From Diplocarpon mali (taxonomy: Eukaryota; Ascomycota; Leotiomycetes; Helotiales; Drepanopezizaceae), in the NCBI GenBank assembly GCA_024741835.1, contig JAENRP010000303.1, positions 1 to 54,462 on the forward strand: a DNA stretch of 54,462 nucleotides, written 5' to 3'. Each line of letters begins with the position of its first letter. The first letter of the stretch is position 1. The notes beneath the pieces are model-generated. The model made no database searches and was not told where the DNA came from. It was given only the letters and a program-made list of their open reading frames with translations. The translations under genes were made by a program, and so were the position numbers. Positions 11,894-22,499 of this stretch are shown here, one piece after another.

Positions 11894-13532
11894 AAACTGC
11901 GCCTGCGTAATTGTATCCATAGGCGTATTATCCTCTAGGTCCCTATAATCGTCAACTCTATTATTATATGACCTAAGCCAGCTTAATAGTGCCCTTAGTA
12001 GCCCTTTAGCCTAAACGTTTTTTAAATAGAAATCTTAAATAGCATATGGCGCCGTTATAGCATTAAAGCATAGGTACTATTTGAGGTCTTTATTAGCTCC
12101 TTTCTATTTAATCTAATATTTAAGCTTCTGAGCTCGAATATAAGATCCAATTATTGCTTCTATCTCCCACTCCTCCTATTCTAATAGCACTTTAATTAGG
12201 GCAGGAGGTTCCTAAACTTATCTTAGCAAAGGGTTAGGAACATATTTACGCAATAAGTGCGAGTAGAAAATAGGGTAGATCGAACGGAGCGAATTAGGCA
12301 ATTATAGCTTCCAGCTTTCTCCTAGCTTTTCTAGTACTTTTACTAGGCTGTACTACTTATCGGAGAGCTTCCAGCTCGGCCGATCGAGCTTCTAGTTTTT
12401 AGTACTAATTAGTATATCATCTCCTATAGTCTAATCAACTGGCTAGCAGTAGAGGTTTATAAGCCATTTCATTTTAGCCTATTATACTTAAAGAGATGAT
12501 TAAGCGAATTAGACTACTTTTTAAGCTCTAGTAGCTATACAAAGCGCTATTTCACGATTTACTCTCTTAATTGCTATCTATAAAGGCTTTAAGTTAATTA
12601 AATTCTAAGAGGAGCGAGCTTTATAGCCGTTTAGCACTTAGAAAGGGGAAATTTGCCCTAGTGATTCATAAGGCAAGGTCAATTAGGTAATATCTATCAA
12701 AGGCAAGAGACGACTCTAATTATCTTAATAGTATAAGTAGAACGGTCTAAAGCGTTATTTTAAGTACTAGTTCATAATCTTAGTTTAGCTATTAATATTA
12801 GAGTTATAAGCTATAGTTAGCTTAACCTTTATACCTAGTATCTAATAGAGTTCTTTCCAAAAGGCAAAGACGAATTAAGCGCCTCTATCTAATAGAATTA
12901 AGTCGGGCATACTAAAATAGCATATCTAATGAATTAAAAACAACTCTGCAAGGCCTTTTGCATCAACCGTCTTATAGCATAGGATCAATACTACCTTCTT
13001 TAATAATCGGTCTATTATTACTAATGCAAAATCGTAGCCGAGTTTATCAAGCGGAAGCTTTATAAAATCCATTATTAAGTATTAGTAAGCTCATTTGGAA
13101 ATTAGCAAGGGTTATAGGAAACTGGGGGTCTTATTATAATAAGCTTTTATTCTCGAATAACGATAGTTCTAGATATAAGTGCCAATGTTGCTACTAAGGC
13201 TTTTCTAATAGTATTTTCTTCCTATTAGAAGTCTTATTTTCCCAATTCTAGCATATGCAATATAAGGTTGCTTATGCATATAATAAATCAAGGCTATCTG
13301 CAGTTTAAGAGGTTAGGATAGTATAATAAGTCTACCTTAAAAGAAGAGTTTGCCTTAGCTAAGTTTATAATTGAGGCTATAGCTTTACGCCTTATCTCAG
13401 AACTTCTATAGCTTAGGGGAGGTCTTATTAGCTTAAATGACCTTATTAATAATATAGTAGTTTGCTATATTATACTTAACCTTAGACGTCGGGTTGGTAG
13501 GTGCTTCTATTAGTAAGATAGGCATAATCGTT

Positions 13533-13555
13533 ACTTATAGGCCAGGCCTAGGAGT
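13533..13555. repeat. Palindromic coding unit in G1 pol
   Basis: A 23-bp near-palindrome ACTTATAGG...CTAGGAGT between RNase H and integrase. Read on the minus strand it is in the pol frame and encodes T-P-R-P-G-L-stop-V, the stop being RIP-derived. Confidence 0.8.
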
Positions 13556-15419
13556 GGAATTGCCTCTAGTAACAAGTACTTTTATAAAGAGCTTATTATT
13601 AGGTAAGAGCTACTAGTGGCGTAAAGCTCGTTTCCTGGCCTTAAGAGAGGTTAGCTCCTAGTCTTGATATAAGAGTGTATTAGCCAGCGTATTTATCGTA
13701 CCTATTTAGTATATAATAAAGAAGTTAAAGTTAGCAAAGAACTCCGCCTAGCGAGCCTGCTAGGCTATTAAGTCTTTAACTATTATAAAGTACTTAAGGG
13801 CTTTATAATCTATATATATATATACTATTTTCTAAGCCCTAAGTAGCTTTGCCTTATATTAGTAGAATAATTTAAAAATTGCTAAGAGCTCCTTATTATA
13901 AATAGGGTAATTTAGCTTAGCATTATTTATAGTCTTTGAGAAGTACCCAATTGGGTAGTAGTTCTTATCTTCCTAGAGTTAAAAGAGTACGCTAGCGACT
14001 ATTCTATCAGAGGCGTTAGTCTTAAGCCTTATCTACTTTTAAAGGTAATAGTAGTATAAGATCGAGGTTATTTAAAGGCTTGAGTGCAGAGCTTCTTAAG
14101 CTTTCTTATAAGTATTATTAAAGTTAAAAGGAACGTTTCTTATAAGAGCTATTAAAGGTTAGCAGATATAACTATAGCTTTTAATAAACCTTTAGTAGAA
14201 GTTACAGAACCTTAAGAAGCTCTATATATTATATACATTCTTAGCGTATTTCTACTCTTAAATGATTAAGACCTTATTAAGGTCTACCTTAATTTTATAA
14301 ACTTTAATAATAAACCCTAAGAACTTAGTCTTAATAACTTTAAATTCGCTTTTCTTAATATCTACTTAAAGGCTATAGTATTAGAGAATTCCTAAGATCT
14401 TTTTAATATAAATCTTATAATTAAAGGAGTTTTCTAAGTAGATTAGAATATTATTTAAATAAGTAGAGTAGAAATCGTCGAAGTAATTAAGGAGAATATT
14501 ATTAATAAACCTTTGAAAGGTAGTAGGCCTATTTGTTAGCTCGAATGGTAAGACCTTGTATTTATAGGTCCTATAATGCGTATAGAAGGTAATCAAGTCC
14601 TTAGCGTCAGCTAATATATAGATATAATAGAAGGCTTATTATATATCGATTTTTATAAAGATATAAGCTTTCGATATACGTGTTATTATCTTATTAATAA
14701 GTGGAATTAGGTAAGGGTCTTTCTTTATTAAGGCGTTTAATTTCCGATAATTAATATATAGATGTAAGGAGCTATTAGCTTTCTTAATAAAGAGGATTAG
14801 GGCTGCCTAAGGGGAACTCGAAGCTTTAATGAATCCTTTATATAGGTTCTTAAGAATATAGCTTTTGACCTTTAAGAGCTATTTGTCGGTAAGGCAGTAG
14901 AAGGGTTTAATTATTAAGTTGTTTTCGCTTATTAGCTCGATTTTATAATCTATCCTTAGCTTAGGTTCCGGTAATTAATTAAAGGCCTAGCGATTAAAGA
15001 CATTTTTAAACTTAGCGTATTAAAGTAGGAGCTTTTAGTCTATTAGCTTATTATTGCTCTTATATTTAGCTTATAGCGCCGAACTAAGGCCAAGGGAGCT
15101 AATTTCAGCTTACTTAGCCGATTCTTAATAATTAATCTCTTAGTCTAAATTATAAACTAAGCTTACGAATGTGAACTCTTTAAGCGCCAGTTCCTAAGTT
15201 TATATAGCTCGCCTTACCTTAATTATAAAGCGGTAGTAGAGGGCGCCGATCGCTAAGGCTAAGATTAGGCTAATTTAGTAAGCCGTTTTTAAAGGAGCGT
15301 TTCTCTTTACTAAGAAAGGGAGCAAGGGGTCTAGTACTCTTAGTAAGGCCTTCTTTATATAATTTAGATCTCTTTTCAAGTCTTTAAAGAAACTGCTATC
15401 CTTAAGTCTATAAGAGGCC

Positions 15420-15577
15420 ACTTATAGGCTAGGACTAGGAGTAGAATTCAAGTTTGCAATTTTCACTCGTAGGCTAGGACTAGGAGTGGAATTCAAGTTT
15501 GCAGTTTTCACTCGCAGGCCAGGACTAGGAGTAGGATTCGAGTTCGCAGATTTCACTTATAAGCTGGGACTAAGAGT
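15420..15577. repeat. Four palindromic units in a 45-bp tandem array, G1 pol
   Basis: Cores start at 15420, 15465, 15510 and 15555, exactly 45 bp apart, each 23 bp long and beginning ACT and ending AGT. The spacers read close to GGAATTCAAGTTTGCA. On the minus strand the array is in the pol frame and repeats a 15-residue unit resembling NSTPSPGLRVKTANL. It lies between protease and reverse transcriptase. Confidence 0.9.
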
Positions 15578-17326
15578 GAAATTTAAGTTATTACTTACTA
15601 GCATTAAGAGCTAGGCTTAGGCCATTCTTAGGTCTTTATCCTTAGTATTTATTATAGCTGCTTTATAATCGATATCTTACTAGGCCATTAAGGGTCTTAT
15701 TAACTATAAGAGATCGATTAATACGCGTTAATTAAAGTAGAGGATAATAGGCATATCCTTAAGCTAAGAGATACTATTTTTCCCCTTTTTATAAGACTAT
15801 TTAAGGTTATAGTGCTTTAAGAACTTCCTATTAATTAAAACGTCAGTTACTTCTAAGCTTATAATTAGGAAAGGGAAGTTGATTCATTGCCTATTAATTA
15901 TAAAGGTAAGTAAGACGGCGAATCAAATGGTTTCTTCCTTAAGGCTATTATAGCTAATAGGAATAATTAGTTTAAGTAGTTTAATAAACTTTACCCTAAG
16001 TCTTTAAGAGAGCTAGTATACTAAAGACGTCTTAATAATACCGAAAATATTAGCTCTACTATTAATATAGGCAACTGTTTTAATAAATAATCTATTTTAA
16101 ATTAGTTTTATAAGAACTAAGAACTAGCGGCCGCTTATTAATAGGTAGGAATTAAAATCTAAATCTCTTTATAAATTATAACCTATATTATAGTAGGAGT
16201 CTTTACTATAGCTTAGCAGTTTCTTAATAGTAAGTCGTTTTCTATCTTAACTTTAGCTACTATAAACTTGCCCTACTTCTTTAGCTTTAAGTAGTCTATT
16301 ATATAGTAACTAAGGGTTCTGTAATTATAGCAAAGACTAGACGACGGTTTTAGGCTAGCAGACCTTTCTTAATAAGTCGCCGGCGAAGGAGAATAAGTAT
16401 AAGGAGCTAAGGAGGTAGCTATAGCAATAGGTCTCTATAACTCCCTTTTTAGTATGCTAAGGACGCGGTCCTTTAAAAGGAAGAACGCGATAGCAGAGGC
16501 GACTTTTTAAGTATTATAAGCCTCTTTTTACTTAATATTATAGGCCTCGCGGTCTGCAATAGCTAAGAACTCATTTAAAGTAGTATAATTATTATTCATT
16601 TTATACTTCTTTACTTAAAGGTTATTCTTTAAGGCTAAAAAGACCTTTTTATAAATGTTATTAAACTAGCGAGACTAATTGATCTTTCTAATTATAATAA
16701 GGATAATAAACTTAAATTAGAACTTATTATATAATAATAAACCTATAGTTAGCCTACTATATTTAAGCTTAATGGACTAAATGTAGTTATAATTAAAGAA
16801 CCTTTAATTTAAAACCCTAAGGATATTAGTAGTATATATAAACTTACTAGTAAAGATAGGATTTATATATTATAGGATTAGGTTTTAAGCTTTACCTATT
16901 ATATACTTAAAGTAGGCAATGATTTAGTCCTCTCTTAAAGTAAAGTTACTTAAGTACTTTTAAATAAATACCTTTATAGCTATCTTTTAAGTATTATAAG
17001 TAATTTCGCCTTAATAGTTATTAAAATAGGTTTAAAGGTACTTAATCTAATAAGGGTTAATAGCTAGGATTAAAAGTCGGATAATCAAAAGGTAGTAGTC
17101 TAAGGGAGGCAGCAAGTCGGCGGTAAGGGACTGAGTATTTTAAAGGCTAGCACTTAAAGAAGAAGGGGCAGTAGCATTATTTTAGAAAGTAGCAGCTATA
17201 GCAGCGCTAATAAGGTTCGCGATTTCGGCTTACTAAGCAACTAAGAAGAGAGGGGCCGATATAGTAAAGGTAGATATTAGTTCTTCCTTAACTTCAATCG
17301 ATAGAAAGGGAGTATTCTAAGAATCC

Positions 17327-17349
17327 ACTCGCAGTTTAGGCCTAGGAGT
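17327..17349. repeat. Palindromic coding unit in G1 gag
   Basis: One 23-bp unit (ACTCGCAG...CTAGGAGT) in the gag region. Its codon register equals that of the gag zinc knuckle, so ACT would start a codon here too. Confidence 0.75.
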
Positions 17350-17700
17350 AAAATCGGTACTAAGGGAGGTTTCTTCCTAAGTAGGCTTAGGAGGAGGAAT
17401 ATCTCTAAGACTAGGATTAGTAATAAGGCCTATAGAACTAGTAGAACTAGTAGTAGTAAGGCCTATAGAACTAGTGGTAGTAAGGCCCGGTAGTAGAAGT
17501 GCGGTTAACCTTTCGCTTCTCTTAAGTGGTATAAGATTAGAGGTTATAAGTACTAACTCTCTTTATATTATCTAGTTTAGTCTAAAGGGACCTAATGCTA
17601 AATAGTGACCTATTTAAAAGAGGGAAGATTAGTATAAGTAGAGCTGTATATATTCTTAAAGCCTTTTAGTAAAGTATATATTAAGGTATCGTAGGTTTAT

Positions 17701-18526
17701 AGATCTTAAGAAAGAAGGTTTTACTTTAAAATCATATCTCTTTACTAATCAGGAGTTGCAATAAGGTTGCTTAAAGGTATAGTGTAAATCTAAGGAAGTA
17801 AGGTCCGAGGATCTAAAGCTTATCACTCTACTAAAGTTGACCTAGTCTTTAATAGTATAGTATAACCTACTAAGGCTGACTAAGTCTTTACGTATATATA
17901 TAGGTATAAGTCCCTTAGTTTTATACCTGAGTATTTCGAAGGAAGGAGTAAGGAGCTTCGAAGAGGTAAGGAGCTTTAAGGAGTATGAAAAGAGTTATCG
18001 ATAAGTATGGGTCGATAGGGAGTATAGAGAAGGTCGATAACTTATTCGCAAGGAGGGTTCTTCGAAGAGTCGAGTTGTATTTAAGAGAAGGAAGGAGTAA
18101 GGAGCTTCGAAGAGTAAAAGGAGAGTTGTCGACGAGTATAGGTCGATATATTATAAAGTATTTATAAGAAAGGGAGAGAGTTGAAAAGAGAAAAGTTATT
18201 ATACTACTTTAGGCAGCAGCCTACGCTAGTAAAGTAAGGGCATAGTGAATAATTTTTTCAAATTGAAATTGAAGGTAAAATTCCGTTTGCTAAATAGAGG
18301 AGGTAAGGGGTTGGAAAAACGAGCTAATCTTATATTCGAAAGTCGTTTTTCAATTCTCTTTAAAAACTAGATTAGTAAGATCTAAGCGCTATATATAAGT
18401 TACTTAAGGCAGTTCATAGTAGAAGTCGAGATTAAGAGTTCGAGTTGCTTAAAGCAGTTCGAAATGACGATTCTAAAGGGGGTTGATATTAAGCTTCTTA
18501 GCAAAGGTTGAGTTAATCTTTTCTTA
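17701..18526 (-). other. G1 leader region with direct repeats
   Basis: Non-coding leader between the 5' LTR and gag. It holds two copies of AAGGAAGGAGTAAGGAGCTT (17939 and 18088) and two diverged copies of GAGTTATCGATAAGTAT (17992 and 18123), an imperfect duplication of about 130-150 bp. A 60-codon open frame on the plus strand (17985-18167) lies across this repeat and I do not regard it as a gene. The primer-binding site next to the LTR could not be matched to a tRNA. Confidence 0.6.
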
Positions 18527-18775
18527 TATTACGACTTACTTTAAAGCGTATAATAGGTCGATAATCGAACGCTAACTATATTACCTTAAAAGGTATGCTA
18601 TATAATAAGAAGAAAAGATAAAGGAGAGAGAGTCTTTAGTAGAGCTCCTTTAGAATAAATACAGGTGCTTCGCTAGTATGCATATAATCCAGCTACCTTG
18701 CTACCTTAGCATGCACCTGACTTTGTGCACCTGACCGACACGTGATATAACCGTGCACGTGATGCGGCCGTAACA
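18527..18775 (-). repeat. G1 5' LTR
   Basis: 249 bp, partner of 11627-11875; the minus strand begins TGTTACGGCCGCATCACG. Followed by the target duplicate ccttc at 18776-18780. Confidence 0.92.
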
Positions 18776-18950
18776 CCTTCATTAGGTCGCTTAAAAGGCT
18801 CGCAGAAGTAAGGGAAGATGATTGATTATATTATTCTTTAATATATATATAGTAAGGAGACTTCGGAAAGAAAAGGGAGAGTCTATAACTTAGTAGAGTC
18901 ATATAAAGAGTCTCCAGAATAAGTGGAGACTCCGCCCATTCTGCACGACA
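18776..18950 (-). repeat. C0m 5' LTR, proximal piece right of G1
   Basis: Matches C0p LTRs 22050-22247 and 36624-36820. The minus strand starts TGTCGTGCAGAATGGGCG. It contains an inverted repeat, GTCTCCA...TGGAGAC, about 20 bp from the LTR start. It continues at 11626-11600. Confidence 0.9.
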
Positions 18951-19057
18951 AGTAATTATAGCTATTAGATAGTTTCTAAGTAAGGTTTAGTATATTATAA
19001 ATATAAGAGAGGTTTAGCTACTAAGCTAAAGGTGAACAGGTAGTATATTAATTAAAG
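18951..19057. other. Short unassigned AT-rich spacer
   Basis: The flank into which C0m inserted. No LTR, repeat or coding pattern was seen here. Confidence 0.5.
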
Positions 19058-19840
19058 GAAGCAAAAGAAGGATTGTCTTAATTATCGCATCGCTTATTGT
19101 GCGCAGCAAAGGAAATAGAAGGAGGTAAGTCGAAGTCCATAAAGTACTAAAGGCGCGTAGGTAAACTGGAGGAGTATCGTTCTAATGCTAGGGTTTTCTC
19201 AATTAACCTAAGGATACCTTTAAAGGCGTTTCAAAGGTTATCTAAATCCCTTTCTTAATCGATTAATTATTAGTATATAGAACTTAGCTTATAGCTATAC
19301 CTATTGCGCTCGTCTGCTATAAACGTAAGGCGTACTTATAAAGAGTCTAATTCGGCTTATAATATAATGACTTTAGGGCTATTATCGTCAGCTGGTAAGG
19401 AGTTGGTAGGAAAGGTACTAGGGGTAATACTAGCACCTCCTTAAAGGGGAGAGCGAAGGGTCTTTAAGGACCTAGTAATAAAGGGAGCTATTCTTCAAGC
19501 TTATAGCAGGAGCTTAGTATAGGCCTTCTAGTATATTATTATACTTATTAGAGTTTCAATCGACTACTAGGAATAAACTGAATAGATATTATAATACTAT
19601 CTCTAGCAAAGCGAAAGAGTTATTAATAATATAACAACTAAGAGTATAACCTCTGCTTAATACTAGTATATATATAAGTTATATAGCAATGCTAATAAAA
19701 CGTCTTAATAATAACTTAAAATCAATAACTATAGAGCTTAAAAGGAGTAGAGGAGCGAAGTATATATATATAAAGGAAAGCGGGTCACGCGCCAAGGCGT
19801 AGCCGAACCGGGTACCAACCAGGGTACAACCCACACATAG
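19058..19840 (+). pseudogene. Unrecognised decayed ORF, 261 codons
   Basis: A single plus-strand frame spans 261 codons to a TAG at 19838. Its roughly 30 internal stops are all TAA or TAG, so the frame looks like a RIP-damaged protein and not random sequence. Readable pieces include VGKLEEYRSNARVFSINLRI, AYNIMTLGLLSSAGKELVGK and a Gln/Lys-rich, coiled-coil-like C-terminal third that ends GVAEPGTNQGTTHT. The last 90 bp are GC-rich and almost free of RIP changes. The stop is directly followed by the LTR-like sequence at 19841. I recognise no family; it could be the C terminus of a transposase or of a gag-like or accessory retroelement protein. No start codon was identified. Confidence 0.45.
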
Positions 19841-20092
19841 TGACAATCCGTCACAAATCCAACTTAGCTAATATAGCTATGATTTCATAATCAATAGTTG
19901 CCTTAAAGGGTACGCTACATAAGTATAATTTAAGATAAAGAAGAAAGAACTCGTCGTAGAGCTCTCCTTTAGGATAAATACAGGCTCTTACCTAGCGCGT
20001 AGTAGCATATGACCTGCACGTGCTTTGGTCAGCCGCATTAAGTCAGATGCAAGAAACGTGACCTCCTATAAGCGCGTGGCAAATCCCTTACA
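19841..20092 (-). repeat. LTR-like sequence related to the G1 LTR
   Basis: About 250 bp with the same block order and orientation as the G1 LTR: CCTTAA..GGTACGCTA, an A/G-rich stretch, GTAGAGCTC, then AATAAATACAGG and CTAGCG. Its plus strand starts TGACAATCCGTCA, a small palindrome, and ends CCCTTACA. No matching partner LTR or target duplication was found, so it is best read as a solo or remnant LTR of a G1-related gypsy family. Confidence 0.55.
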
Positions 20093-20114
20093 TCTAAAGA
20101 ATAACTAAATAATA

Positions 20115-20341
20115 TGTAGCAATAAGGTTCTCTGATAGTAAACTTGATAGTAGACTAGAAGAGGGCACGAAGAAGTATGAGGTGCAAACGACGATATTAG
20201 ATGTCTTGATTCATGAGAGCTCTCTAACTACGAGCTATTTAACAAGGGCTGCCACTAAGTCATGTGGCAAGTCATATGACATATCATGTGTATGATATGT
20301 CATGTGACAGATCATGTGACAAACATGTGACGGGCATACCA
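20115..20341 (-). repeat. C2m 3' LTR (227-bp variant)
   Basis: The minus strand begins TGGTATGCCCGTCACATG and ends CCTTATTGCTACA. It matches the C2p LTRs (300 bp) but has one copy, not two, of the 67-bp GTCACATG-rich unit, and a different first few bases. Confidence 0.85.
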
Positions 20342-20430
20342 AAAAAAAATCACCCCTTAATGGAAGTGGAAAAAAAATCACCCTATAATTGAGGTGCAAA
20401 AAAAAAAATCACCCCTTAATCGAGGTGCAG
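20342..20430 (-). repeat. Three T-tract repeats before the C2m 3' LTR
   Basis: Three copies (minus strand) of TGCACCTC..TTAAGGGGTGA followed by 8-11 T. The last copy directly abuts the LTR, so AAGGGGTGA plus T run may serve as the plus-strand primer. The same triplet is in C2p at 49129-49222. Confidence 0.8.
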
Positions 20431-22049
20431 AACCTTCATATTTAATAATTTGATAAAGTCGGTGTGGTTGGAGCTATTTAAGCTCTTAGTAAGGCTGTCG
20501 GCGGCGTTATCTTTAGTATTCGTATACTAAAGGTCTAAATGGCCTTTCCGAAGCTCTTGCCGAATATAATAGAACTTGATATTAATATGCTTTATTCTCT
20601 AATAATATTCGGGGTTTTTAGTAAGATAAAGGGCTCTCTAGTTATCGCAGATTATCTCAACTTTAGTAGCATCGTCGCTATTATAGCCTATTTCCTTAAG
20701 TACCTAGCGTATCTAAGAGGCCTTTTATGCAAATTTGCATATAGCGATATATTCTACTTCTATAAATAAGAGAGCGATAATAGTCTATCGCTTAAAGGAG
20801 GCAGTAATTATGCTATTATTAAGGAAGAAGACAGCCCTAGAATAGGAGGCTCTAGTTCCTCTATTACCTGCCTAGTTAGAATCGCAATAGTTGTACAATT
20901 TCTAAAGCTCTAGGTTAGTTATTTTACTTCTAAAGGTAGTATAATAGAATTGCATTCCTTGCAAGTATTATAAAACTCGTTTTAAAGCTACTATATATTA
21001 TAGCAAAAGGTTAATAAGGAATTTGCTAAGAATAGAGCAGTAGTATAGTATATCCTAACGCATATAGTATATAAGGTACTATAGAGAACCGCAAATCTCC
21101 TAGTATAGCTTCACTTCCTATAGAATAGCTTAGCCTTCAAATTTGACTATATGAACTTTATAGCTATTGGCAAAAGGCGTTAGTATGCTTTTGCAATTAG
21201 TTATATAAAAACGTTTAAGAACCTTATTAACGTAGGCGTCTTAATAAAGCGAGATCGTTTTATTTTATCGATCTTTAACTATATATACTCTTAAGAAGTA
21301 GTTAGCCAGTTTACTACTTATAATTTCGAAGAGGTTGCGAAGATCTCTTTTAAACTTATTATATATATTACCCTTCTTTGCTACTATAAGGAAGTCGTTA
21401 ACGTAGGTAATAATAAGAATCTAAGAGGCGCAGTTAATATATACGTAATTATTAGTATCAAAAGGTTGAAAATCGAGCTTTTGCAACTTAGACTATAGCT
21501 TTTCTTACTATAATTATAAAGATTGCTTTAAGCTATATAAGGCCTTAAGAAGCTTAAGATAGTAGTCTTAAAGTAAAAGAACGACCTTATCTTAAGTATA
21601 TCTAAGAGATAACTTGATATAGATATTAGAGTCAGCTTCTAAATTAAGGAAAGCTGTTTTAATATCGAACTGATCTAGCTCAAAGTTGTATAGCGCTATA
21701 AGCGCAGTCGCAATCTTCTAGATTGCAGATTTGCATATTTTAGCAAAAGTCTAGTCGTAATCTTGACCTTATTATTATATATAGCCTTATATAACGAATC
21801 TGACCTTCTATTAGGAGATTTCCCTATTTTAGTCTTTTTTTATTTTAAAGATAAGCCTTAATCTAAGTACTCTATTATCTTTAAAGAGTTCTAAGCGTTT
21901 TACTACTACCTATATATTCTTATAAGTAAGGGAATTATACTTAAAGTTGATCGCAGATCGCTATTTATTAGTATTAAAGCAAGAGAGGGCTTATTCAACT
22001 GTTTTTAGGTCATTTAGGTATAGAGAGTCGAGTAAGGCCATATAGAAGG
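20423..22049 (-). pseudogene. C2m reverse transcriptase and RNase H part
   Basis: Collinear in reverse with C2p 47515-49142. It covers the copia reverse transcriptase and RNase H up to the pol stop. Apparent plus-strand open frames here, such as 20539-20769, are antisense shadows of the RNase H domain; the same shadow exists in C2p at 48789-49019. C0p interrupts the gene at 22049, and the integrase part resumes at 36821 after the duplicated gaagg. Stops are RIP-type. Confidence 0.8.
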
Positions 22050-22247
22050 TGTCGTGCAGAATGTGCGGAGTCTCCACTTATTCTAGAGACCCTCCATGTG
22101 ACTCTGCTAAGTTATAGACTTTCCCTTTTTCTTTCCGAAGTCTCCTTACTATATATACACTAGAGAATAATATAATTAATCATCTTCTCCTACTTCTGCG
22201 AGCCTCTTGAGTGACCTAATAAACGCCCTTCAGCCGACTGCACTATA
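22050..22247 (+). repeat. C0p 5' LTR
   Basis: Begins TGTCGTGCAGAATG and ends GACTGCACTATA. It carries AGTCTCC..CTTATTCTAGAGAC near the start and an ATATATA stretch in the middle. Confidence 0.92.
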
Positions 22248-22258
22248 GTTATAAGTCC
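22248..22258 (+). other. C0p primer-binding site
   Basis: GTTATAAGTCC directly follows the LTR; C0m has GTTATAAGCCC. This equals the initiator Met-tRNA half-site GTTATGAGCCC with RIP-type transitions. Confidence 0.6.
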
Positions 22259-22499
22259 TATAAGTACTTTAATATACTTTCTCTTTATATATAACCGGCT
22301 AAAGGGCCTTTTAAGCTCCTAACCGACTTTTTAAATATTTATAACAACTTAAAGGACCTTTATTTTCAATTAATAAATCTCCATTTTCTGATCGAACCTT
22401 ATTTGCAAACTTTATTTATATACCTAACCTTTTTACCTAACTCTATTTAATATATCTGACTCTTTAAGCATCTTTAAGCCTTACTTTAATACTTTTGCC

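Larger units (their letters stand above)
11876..17700 (-). pseudogene. G1 gag-pol (chromovirus), RIP-broken
   Basis: Domains in minus-strand order: gag with knuckle at 16291-16332 (CYNYRTLSYYIIDY, where CCHC has lost two Cys and the His to Tyr); protease near 16080 (YINSRAN, from a D-S-G site); reverse transcriptase at 14381-14596 (PFELTNRPTTFQ and YLNNILIY, the YxDD site changed to YLNN); RNase H; integrase around 13280-12700 (MDFIKLPLDKLGYDFALVI at 13072, LLDRGA); chromodomain-like segment near 12170 (EEWEIEAIIGSYIRAQKLKY). Reverse transcriptase, integrase and the final stop at 11876 share one frame; the gag knuckle lies in another, so gag and pol were in different frames or an indel occurred. 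The 5' limit is approximate. Confidence 0.85.
11627..18775 (-). mobile_element. G1: Ty3/gypsy chromovirus, 7.1 kb
   Basis: Two 249-bp LTRs (11627-11875 and 18527-18775) with TG...CA ends (some changed by RIP) and a perfect 5-bp target duplication (ccttc) define the element. On the minus strand the order is leader, gag with CCHC knuckle, protease, reverse transcriptase, RNase H, integrase and a chromodomain-like segment: gypsy order with integrase last. It is inserted in the 5' LTR of C0m and is therefore younger than C0m. It carries six of the 23-bp palindromic units described elsewhere. All enzymatic domains are damaged by RIP-type stops and substitutions. Confidence 0.93.
1971..18950 (-). 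mobile_element. C0m: Ty1/copia element carrying C1m and G1 insertions
   Basis: C0m is an inverted relative of C0p (22050-36820). Its surviving pieces are 1971-3556 (gag end, protease, integrase start), 10759-11626 (gag plus the end of the 5' LTR) and 18776-18950 (start of the 5' LTR). C1m fills 3557-10758 with TSD atagc, and G1 fills 11627-18775 inside the LTR with TSD ccttc. The 3' part was displaced by E0m and is not in the window. On the minus strand the LTR is split as 18950-18781 and 11626-11600, 197 bp in all, beginning TGTCGTGCAG. The sequence following the LTR (GTTATAAGCCC) resembles the initiator Met-tRNA half site. Confidence 0.85.

Noticed and set aside
17985..18167. 60-residue plus-strand ORF with Arg/Glu-rich sequence
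   Set aside because: It lies over imperfect direct repeats in the G1 leader; the composition reflects the repeat and there is no second support.
19775..19840. tRNA or SINE-like sequence in the GC-rich tail (GAACCGGGTACCAACC)
   Set aside because: No A box plus B box pair at proper distance and no cloverleaf was found; the stretch continues the unknown ORF frame.
20539..20769. 76-residue plus-strand ORF MAFPKLLPNIIELD...
   Set aside because: It is antisense to the C2m RNase H domain, and the same shadow is at 48789-49019 opposite C2p RNase H.
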